Assembly: GCA_016182655.1 (NCBI GenBank)
Contig: JACPGB010000020.1
Span: forward strand, 1-37,574
Length of the DNA stretch: 37,574 nucleotides
Reading direction: 5' to 3'
Source of the DNA: Deltaproteobacteria bacterium
Lineage (GTDB): Bacteria; Desulfobacterota; GWC2-55-46
The position numbers and the translations under genes were made by a program. Below are positions 31,835 through 37,574 of the stretch, in pieces; positions within the stretch are counted from its first letter, which is position 1; every line of letters begins with the position of its first letter. Below the pieces are notes generated by a model, which had not been told where the DNA came from, made no database searches, and saw only the letters and a program-made list of their open reading frames with translations.

Positions 31835-33622
31835 TCATGTGACGGAGATGACCTCCTCGTAGGTGGTGACGCCCTGCAGCATCTTCCTTATGGCGGACTC
31901 GCGGAGCATCGACATGCCTTCGGCGCGCGCGGCCTTTTGTATCACGGTAGAGTCGGAGGTCTTGGCGACTATCGCCTTTATCTTGTCTGAAAAGTCCAAA
32001 ATCTCGAATACGCCCGTCCTGCCCTTGTAGCCCGTCCCCCTGCACTCGGTGCACCCCTCGCCGTAATAGACCTTGTACTCTTTCTCCTTGAGCCGGAGGT
32101 ACTCGACCTCCTCGTGTTTCAGCACCCTCGTCTTCCTGCAGTTCGAGCAGATCTTTCTTACGAGCCTCTGGGCTATTATGCCGACGACCGTGGAATTTAT
32201 GAGAAAGCCCGGTATCCCCAGGTCCATGAGCCTCGTTACGGATGATGGCGCGTCGTTCGTGTGGAGCGTGGAAAATACGAGGTGGCCGGTGAGCGCGGCC
32301 TGCACGGCGTTGTCGGCCGTCTCCTTGTCCCTTATCTCGCCGACCATGATGATGTCGGGGTCCTGGCGGAGTATCGTGCGAAGGCTCCCTGCGAAGTCGA
32401 CGCCTATCTGGGGCTGTACCCCTACCTGGTTGAACTCCTCGACTATCATCTCTATCGGGTCCTCTATCGTGACTATGTTAACTTCAGGCGACGAGAGGGA
32501 TTTGAGCGCCGAATAGAGCGTCGTCGTCTTGCCGGAGCCCGTGGGGCCCGTCACAAGCACGATGCCGTAAGTCCTTTTTATGAAAGAGTTGAAGACCTCG
32601 AGCTCCGCGGGTAAAAACCCGAGACCGCTCAAGTCCTGAAAGAGGACCTCGGGGTCGAATATCCTTATGACGACCTTCTCGCCGAACGCCGTCGGGAGGG
32701 TTGATACCCTGAGCTCTATTTCCCTCCCCCTGAACTCGGTCTTGATGCGCCCGTCCTGCGGCTTTCTCTTCTCCGCAATATCCATCCTCGACAACATCTT
32801 TATGCGCGAGAGTATCGAGGGGTGGACGACCTTCGGGACCGTGTGTATGTAGTGGAGGACGCCGTCTATGCGGAGGCGGACATGCGAGCGCTCCCTCTTG
32901 GGCTCTATGTGTATGTCGCTCGCCCGCTGGTCGTAGGCGTAGTGGAGGAGGTACTCTACGGCGTTTACGATGTGCTGGTCGGTGGCGTCTAATTCTACCG
33001 CGCCCTTCAGCCTCACGTACTGTTCGAGGTTGCCCAGCTCGGTCGAGTGCGAGTACTCTTTTTCAGCCGCGCCGACCGAGTACCTGAAGCCGTAGAACTC
33101 GCGGACGATCTTCAGTATATCGGACTTGGAGCTCAGGACGAGGTCGACCTTCATCTTCCTCGTGGCCTTAAGGCTCTCCACGGCCTCGAGGTTGAACGGG
33201 TCCGCGACGGCGAGCGTCACGACGCGGTCCTTCTCCTCTATCGGGACTACGAGGTATCTCTGCGCGAACGGTCTCGGGATGTGCGAGGTGACGATGTCGA
33301 GGTTGAGCTTAAGGGGGTCTATCTTCCTGTACGGGAGGCCGACCTCCTCGGCGATGACCTCGGTTATCATGTCCTCGGTGAGGGTCTTTCCGGGGGCGGT
33401 TGCGAGCGGCAGGCTGAGCGAGGCGATGACCTCGGCGGGCGAGACGAATTCGGACGAGGTCTGCCTTTTGGCGGAATACATCGTTTCCTGGGACTTCTTG
33501 ATCCGCGCCCTCTGACCTTCGCCGCGGATAAGTATCTCCCTCTCTTCGGTCTCGCCGATGAGCTTCTTTTTTTTGAGGAGCGCGGTTACGAACTCGATTG
33601 TTAGGGACTTCTTTTCCGTCAT
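31835..33622 (-). CDS. GspE/PilB-family secretion or pilus assembly ATPase
   Basis: A 595-residue ATPase. The N-terminal 170 residues hold a T2SSE-N (MshEN-like) domain, of which the second half is clear (ITEVIAEEVGLPYRKIDP and ALP-type QRYLVVPIEE). The core has Walker A GPTGSGKTTT (about 359-367), the Asp box, His box and Walker B DPDIIMVGEIRD (about 421-432). A tetracysteine zinc site (Cys492, 495, 524, 527) is typical of GspE and PilB. It powers pseudopilus or type IV pilus assembly. ATG 33622 is chosen; the frame is open to a TTG at 33655. No other secretion or pilus genes are adjacent. Confidence 0.88.
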   Translation of the reverse strand: MTEKKSLTIEFVTALLKKKKLIGETEEREILIRGEGQRARIKKSQETMYSAKRQTSSEFVSPAEVIASLSLPLATAPGKTLTEDMITEVIAEEVGLPYRKIDPLKLNLDIVTSHIPRPFAQRYLVVPIEEKDRVVTLAVADPFNLEAVESLKATRKMKVDLVLSSKSDILKIVREFYGFRYSVGAAEKEYSHSTELGNLEQYVRLKGAVELDATDQHIVNAVEYLLHYAYDQRASDIHIEPKRERSHVRLRIDGVLHYIHTVPKVVHPSILSRIKMLSRMDIAEKRKPQDGRIKTEFRGREIELRVSTLPTAFGEKVVIRIFDPEVLFQDLSGLGFLPAELEVFNSFIKRTYGIVLVTGPTGSGKTTTLYSALKSLSSPEVNIVTIEDPIEMIVEEFNQVGVQPQIGVDFAGSLRTILRQDPDIIMVGEIRDKETADNAVQAALTGHLVFSTLHTNDAPSSVTRLMDLGIPGFLINSTVVGIIAQRLVRKICSNCRKTRVLKHEEVEYLRLKEKEYKVYYGEGCTECRGTGYKGRTGVFEILDFSDKIKAIVAKTSDSTVIQKAARAEGMSMLRESAIRKMLQGVTTYEEVISVT

Positions 33623-33682
33623 TTTACGGTTTTCTTCGCCCCCGGAGAAATTCAAAACGCGTTAAGCCATCTGTAGCGGCTG

Positions 33683-33943
33683 CTAATGCAGGTCATCTCT
33701 TTTTTCGGCAATTTCGTCCTTTTCTTTATACGCCTCCCTGTAGAGGGAGGCGTCCAGGATGGTCTTCAGGAGCTTGTTCGTCTTTTCCTGCTCCTGTATG
33801 AGCTTCTTTAAAAGCGGCTTGGTGCCGAAGACCGAGAAGGGCATGGCTATCCAGAGGACGAGGATGACGCCGACCGAGACGATCAGGAATATCGCGAAGG
33901 CGCCGAGGACTACAAGTATCGAATGAAGGTATGAAGGGTCCAT
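33683..33943 (-). CDS. Small single-helix membrane protein, not recognised
   Basis: An 86-residue protein with one or two hydrophobic stretches (residues 6-36, LVVLGAFAIFLIVSVGVILV) followed by a charged helix (LIQEQEKTNKLLKTILDASL) and a highly charged end. It resembles small inner-membrane proteins with a cytoplasmic coiled coil; I do not recognise the family. It lies 9 bp downstream of hisS and 60 bp upstream of the secretion-type ATPase, so it is co-transcribed and may be an accessory of one of them. Confidence 0.6.
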   Translation of the reverse strand: MDPSYLHSILVVLGAFAIFLIVSVGVILVLWIAMPFSVFGTKPLLKKLIQEQEKTNKLLKTILDASLYREAYKEKDEIAEKRDDLH

Positions 33944-33952
33944 TTGAGCCTT

Positions 33953-35197
33953 TTATCCCTGTGATATCCTCGCCAAAGCGGCGTCGAACGAGAGTCTCTC
34001 CTGCGCCGAGGTCCTCATGTCCTTTACCGAGACAGAGCCTTCGGCGAGCTCGTCATCACCCATTATGACAGTATACCTCGCCCCGAGTCTGTCCGCCCGT
34101 TTCATCCTGCTCTTTAAAGACCCCTGGGAGAACTCCTCCATCACCTTGAGCCCCTTTTCCCTCCAGCCTTTGAGTATGGCAATAGCGGCCTCCTCGGCTT
34201 TTTCCCCCAGGGCGACGAAGACCGTAAGGGGTCTTCCTGAAACGGCGGAGGTCTCCTTTAGTATGAGCGCGACTCTCTCTATGCCAATGGCAAAACCGAA
34301 GCACGGTGTCTCGGGGCCGCCGAGTTCTTTTACAAGCCCGTCGTACCTGCCGCCAGCGGCTACCGCGTTCTGGGAACCCAATCCCGTTGAAGTTATCTCG
34401 AATGTCGTCTTGGTGTAATAGTCGAGCCCCCGGACCATCCTCGGGTTTATGCGCGCCTCTATCCCGGAGAGCTTGAGGTGTTTTTTGACGGTCCCGAAGT
34501 GCGTAGCGCACCCTTCGCAGAGGGAGCCCACTATGGACGGCGCGTCTTTCGTAGCCTCGATACAGCCCGTTGACTTGCAGTCGAGCGCACGGAGTGGGTT
34601 GGTGTCGATCCTCCGGAGACAGTTCTCGCAGAGCGCACCCTTTACGCCTTCAAGGTACGCCTTCAGCTTCTCTTTATATCCGGGCCTGCAATTGGCGTCC
34701 CCCAGTGAGTTTATCTGGAGCTCGACCCCGGAGATGCCAATGCTTTTAAAAAACGACATGAGCATTGAGAGGGCCTCCGCGTCCGCGCGCGGGGACTCGT
34801 CCCCCATGACCTCGGCCCCTATCTGATAGAACTGGCGGTATCTCCCCTTCTGCGGCCTCTCGTAGCGGAACATCGGCCCGGTGTAGTAAAGCTTGGAGAC
34901 CGGCGCGGTATATAATTTATGCTCTATATAGGCCCTCACCACGGGCGCGGTCCCCTCGGGCCTCAATGTGAGCGGGTCTCCGTGCCTGTCCTGAAAGGTA
35001 TACATCTCTTTTTCGACTATGTCGGTCGTCTCTCCAATGGAGCGGAGGAAGAGCTCGGTCTTCTCGGCGACCGGCGTCTTTATCTCGGAGAATCCGTACC
35101 CGGAGAATATCCGGTAGGCCTCCTCCTCGACCCGCCTCCATATCTCGGAATCGCCGGGGAGTACGTCGTTAAAGCCCCTTATCGCCGTTATGGACAT
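33953..35197 (-). CDS. hisS: Histidyl-tRNA synthetase
   Basis: A 414-residue class II synthetase. Motif 2 is in FRYERPQKGRYRQF, the His-specific motifs are RPEGTAPVVRA, RGLDYYTKTTFE and AAGGRYDGLV, and the C-terminal anticodon-binding domain follows from about residue 325. A four-Cys insertion (CENC at about 190 and CEGC at about 226) suggests a small zinc-binding loop as seen in some bacterial enzymes. The start overlaps the upstream 95-residue gene by 10 bp. Translation is probably coupled. Confidence 0.97.
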   Translation of the reverse strand: MSITAIRGFNDVLPGDSEIWRRVEEEAYRIFSGYGFSEIKTPVAEKTELFLRSIGETTDIVEKEMYTFQDRHGDPLTLRPEGTAPVVRAYIEHKLYTAPVSKLYYTGPMFRYERPQKGRYRQFYQIGAEVMGDESPRADAEALSMLMSFFKSIGISGVELQINSLGDANCRPGYKEKLKAYLEGVKGALCENCLRRIDTNPLRALDCKSTGCIEATKDAPSIVGSLCEGCATHFGTVKKHLKLSGIEARINPRMVRGLDYYTKTTFEITSTGLGSQNAVAAGGRYDGLVKELGGPETPCFGFAIGIERVALILKETSAVSGRPLTVFVALGEKAEEAAIAILKGWREKGLKVMEEFSQGSLKSRMKRADRLGARYTVIMGDDELAEGSVSVKDMRTSAQERLSFDAALARISQG

Positions 35198-35475
35198 CCC
35201 TTGTCCTTGCCTTCCTCGAATTTTTTCTTCTCGAAAAGACCCGACTTCAACTGCTTAAGCACAAGCGTATGCTGTTCCCTCATTATCTCGCCTACGGCTA
35301 CGTCGAGCTTTTCCGACCCGAGTATCTCCTCATAGGCGGTCTTCTTCGACGCCAGTATCGCACCATTCTTGAAGAGGACGGTCGTGACCACCGGGTTTTT
35401 CCTCCCGCCGTCCTCGGTCTGTATGTGGTAGACCTCGCCGTTCAGGCTTATGTTCTGGTTTAGGCCGAAGTTCAT
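35188..35475 (-). CDS. Conserved-looking 95-residue protein upstream of hisS, not recognised
   Basis: The product is a small soluble protein. The first half has beta character (NISLNGEVYHIQTEDGGRKN, VVTTVLFKNGAILASKKTAY), the second is helical and basic (LDVAVGEIMREQHTLVLKQLKSGLFEKKKFEEGK). Its stop overlaps the hisS start by 10 bp. I place the start at ATG 35475, at the beginning of the well-behaved sequence; the open frame extends to 35577 through the fold-back unit region but that part has no coding character. Function unknown. Confidence 0.6.
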   Translation of the reverse strand: MNFGLNQNISLNGEVYHIQTEDGGRKNPVVTTVLFKNGAILASKKTAYEEILGSEKLDVAVGEIMREQHTLVLKQLKSGLFEKKKFEEGKDKGCP

Positions 35476-35551
35476 ATGGGCTGCAAAGGCCTCATGCAGG
35501 CCTGTAGAATAAATTTTTAACACATTATAGGGGTTTATGCAACCGCTCGGC

Positions 35552-35643
35552 GGTACTCGGCGTACGGCCAATGTCAAATCGGGTCACTTCAGACTACCTG
35601 AAGCACAGCCGCCCGATACGAATTTGCCCGTCCGGCCAGGACC
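35552..35643 (+). repeat. Fold-back element unit at 35.6 kb
   Basis: Begins GGTACTCGGCGTACGGCCAA and ends TTTGCCCGTCCGGCCAGGACC-type sequence. The centre has CTTCAG (35587-35592) with CTGAAG (35598-35603), and ATCGGG with CCCGAT further out, so the unit folds almost end to end. Its right half matches the 27.5-kb array (CAGCCGCCCGATACG). Confidence 0.85.
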
Positions 35644-35672
35644 TTGACACCCCACGCCCGTTGGGTTATCTT
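35644..35672 (+). promoter_or_regulatory. Sigma70 promoter of the acetyl-CoA synthetase gene
   Basis: TTGACA (35644-35649) and TATCTT (35667-35672) are 17 bp apart. The -35 is perfect and starts right after the fold-back unit. The leader to TTG 35718 would be about 38 nt. Confidence 0.6.
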
Positions 35673-35717
35673 TTTAGTCGGTCCCTGACGATTTCACCTT
35701 GAAATAAGGAGGCTTGA

Positions 35718-37574
35718 TTGAAGGAACGGACTAAAGAGAATATCGAAGTGCTCCTGCGCGAGGAGCGCGTCTTCGCGCCCCCGGCAGAGCTCGAAAAGAA
35801 TGCCTATATAAAAGGGCCCGCAGAGTACGAGAGGCTCTACAACGAATCCGTCGCGGACCCGGACAAGTTCTGGGGGCGCGAGGCATCGATAATAGACTGG
35901 TCGAGGGGGTGGGATAAGGTCTCTGAGTGGGACTTTCACAAGCCCTCGATAAAATGGTTTTTGGGCGGCAAGCTCAACGCCTCTTACAACTGCATAGACC
36001 GGCATCTTCAGACCTGGCGGAGGAACAAGGCCGCCATAGTCTGGGAAGGCGACGACGGCTCTTACAGGTCGTTCACATATCAGCAGGTCGCTTTCGAAGT
36101 GACGCGCATCGCGAACGTCCTCAAGGCAAAGGGTGTCAGGAAGGGCGACCGGGTGACCATTTACCTGCCCATGATACCCGAGCTCGCGTTTTCCGTGCTT
36201 GCCTGCGCGAGGCTCGGCGCGATACACAGCGTGGTCTTCGGCGGCTTCTCGCCTACCTCACTTAGGGACAGGATAAACGACTCGGCCTCCACGCTCGTCA
36301 TCACATCCGACGAGGGAGTGCGCGGCGGCAAGTTCATCCCCATGAAGGAGAACTGCGACTCTGCCCTCTCCGAATGCCCGACTGTTACGACCGTCCTCGT
36401 CGTAAAGAGGACCGGCAACAAGGTCGACATGAAGGCTGGGCGCGACCACTGGCTCTCGGACGAGATAGCCGCGACCCCCGGCGTAAACAACTACTGCGCG
36501 CCCGAGGAGATGGACTCCGAAGACCCTCTATTCATCCTGTACACCAGCGGCTCCACGGGAAAGCCCAAGGGGGTCCTCCACACTACGGGCGGGTACATGG
36601 TCTTTTCCGCCCTCACCTTCAAGTGGATATTCGACTGCAAGGACGAGGACGTCTATTTCTGCACCGCCGACATAGGCTGGGTCACTGGACACACCTACAT
36701 ACTCTACGGCCCGCTCGCGTGCGGCGCGCCCTCGCTCATGTTCGAGGGCATCCCGACCTACCCCGACCCGGGCAGGTTCTGGGAGATAGTCGAAAAACAC
36801 AGGGTAAACATCTTCTACACCGCGCCTACTGCGATAAGGGCGCTCATGAGGAGCGGCGCGGAGTGGGTAGAGAGGCACGACCTCTCCAGCCTCAAGGTAT
36901 TGGGCTCGGTAGGAGAGCCCATAAACCCCGAGGCGTGGATGTGGTATCACACGGTCGTCGGAAAGGGCAAGCTCCCCATCGTCGACACATGGTGGCAGAC
37001 CGAGACCGGCGGCATACTGATATCGGCTCTGCCTGGAGCTACGACCCTGAAGCCGGGCTCGGCGACAAAGCCGTTCTTCGGCATAGTCCCGAAGGTACTA
37101 AAAGAGGACGGGAAAGAGGCAGGGGTGAACGAGGGCGGCTACCTTGTCATCGAGAAGCCCTGGCCCGGCATGCTTCGCGGCACATACGGAGACCCCGAGA
37201 ACAAGCGCATAAAAGAGGTCTACTTCAGCAGGTTTCCCGGCAAATATTTGAGCGGCGACGGCGCGCGCGTCGATGAGGACGGCTGTTACTGGCTCATGGG
37301 GCGCATAGACGATGTATTGAATGTCTCGGGCCATAGATTAGGCACGGCGGAGATCGAAAGCGCGCTGGTCTCGGAAGAGTCCATAGCGGAGGCGGCGGTC
37401 GTCGGATACCCGCACGACATAAAGGGCGAGGGTATCTACGCCTTCGTGGTCTTGAAGGAGCACGTAAAGGCTACGCCCACGCTCCTGCAAAAGCTGGAGG
37501 ACCATGTAAAGAAGGAGATAAGCCCCATAGCCAAGCCCGACAAGATCCAGTTCACTGCTGGTCTGCCGAAGACC
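35718..37574 (+). CDS. acs: Acetyl-CoA synthetase, C-terminus beyond the window
   Basis: The frame is open for 619 codons to the window end. Motifs of AMP-forming acetyl-CoA synthetase are in order: an N-terminal ACS segment ([13 protein letters not shown]), VVFGGFSP, the phosphate loop [19 protein letters not shown] and the ring-closing [14 protein letters not shown] segment. The last residues seen ([12 protein letters not shown]) precede the conserved catalytic and acetylation-site Lys, so some 30-40 residues lie outside. It forms acetyl-CoA from acetate, ATP and CoA. The start is TTG 35718 with AAGGAGG at 35706-35712; no ATG fits. Confidence 0.95.
   Translation, partial: MKERTKENIEVLLREERVFAPPAELEKNAYIKGPAEYERLYNESVADPDKFWGREASIIDWSRGWDKVSEWDFHKPSIKWFLGGKLNASYNCIDRHLQTWRRNKAAIVWEGDDGSYRSFTYQQVAFEVTRIANVLKAKGVRKGDRVTIYLPMIPELAFSVLACARLGAIHSVVFGGFSPTSLRDRINDSASTLVITSDEGVRGGKFIPMKENCDSALSECPTVTTVLVVKRTGNKVDMKAGRDHWLSDEIAATPGVNNYCAPEEMDSEDPLFILYTSGSTGKPKGVLHTTGGYMVFSALTFKWIFDCKDEDVYFCTADIGWVTGHTYILYGPLACGAPSLMFEGIPTYPDPGRFWEIVEKHRVNIFYTAPTAIRALMRSGAEWVERHDLSSLKVLGSVGEPINPEAWMWYHTVVGKGKLPIVDTWWQTETGGILISALPGATTLKPGSATKPFFGIVPKVLKEDGKEAGVNEGGYLVIEKPWPGMLRGTYGDPENKRIKEVYFSRFPGKYLSGDGARVDEDGCYWLMGRIDDVLNVSGHRLGTAEIESALVSEESIAEAAVVGYPHDIKGEGIYAFVVLKEHVKATPTLLQKLEDHVKKEISPIAKPDKIQFTAGLPKT

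Noticed and set aside
35476-35577. Longer start for the gene upstream of hisS
   Set aside because: The extra 34 codons run into the fold-back unit and read poorly; ATG 35475 begins the plausible protein.

Overview
The window is about 37.6 kb of GC-rich bacterial chromosome, densely coding and almost entirely housekeeping or envelope genes. A Gram-negative host is indicated by lipoproteins with LspA, an alpha-carbonic anhydrase with an export signal, a CpoB/YbgF-like TPR lipoprotein, a LysM protein and a type II secretion/type IV pilus ATPase. Two PilZ proteins, a LemA-HtpX pair and dprA next to topA would fit a deltaproteobacterium (Desulfobacterota) or a neighbouring phylum, but this is inference from gene content; there is no rRNA or other marker here. 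Genes use ATA for Ile and AGG for Arg heavily despite the high GC. One gene (9794-10375) departs from this and looks acquired.

Layout. 1-3275 (+): end of a MarC-family protein, a CopD-like membrane protein, a methyltransferase, a macrodomain protein and two rhodanese-fold proteins, the second behind a sigma70 promoter with a near-perfect Fur box; a strong terminator closes the block. 3274-5709 (-): exported metallo-beta-lactamase-fold protein and an ABC-2 exporter pair. 5917-7044 (+): site-2 protease with CBS domains. 7186-16626 (-): EamA half-transporter, carbonic anhydrase, short TauE/SafE protein, zinc-ribbon protein, a HEPN-like protein, HtpX-LemA, GreA, an RlmD-like methyltransferase and a cobalamin methionine synthase. 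16778-18605 (+): lipoprotein, PilZ protein and a 59-residue basic protein preceded by a sigma28-type promoter. 18630-20651 (-): uvrB. 20908-24170 (+): ileS-lspA. 24263-35475 (-): a long co-directional run (hypothetical, hisS, small membrane protein, GspE/PilB-like ATPase, engB, terminator and new promoter, CpoB-like lipoprotein, LysM protein, dprA, repeat array, topA, response regulator-PilZ). 35718-37574 (+): acetyl-CoA synthetase, cut by the window end.

The most unusual content is intergenic. A family of about 88-bp fold-back elements has at least 12 units at five loci (12.2, 17.9-18.2, 20.7, 27.5-27.9 and 35.6 kb). Their ends are conserved and form an imperfect inverted repeat; their centres vary between loci yet keep small hairpins. 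At every locus lying between co-directional genes the element has the same orientation relative to transcription. One unit is inserted inside a second, longer palindromic repeat (12099-12324), whose uninterrupted sister copy (8981-9108) lies 3 kb away, so the two copies bracket the zinc-ribbon, HEPN, htpX and lemA genes. No CRISPR array, tRNA, rRNA, prophage or intact insertion sequence was seen.
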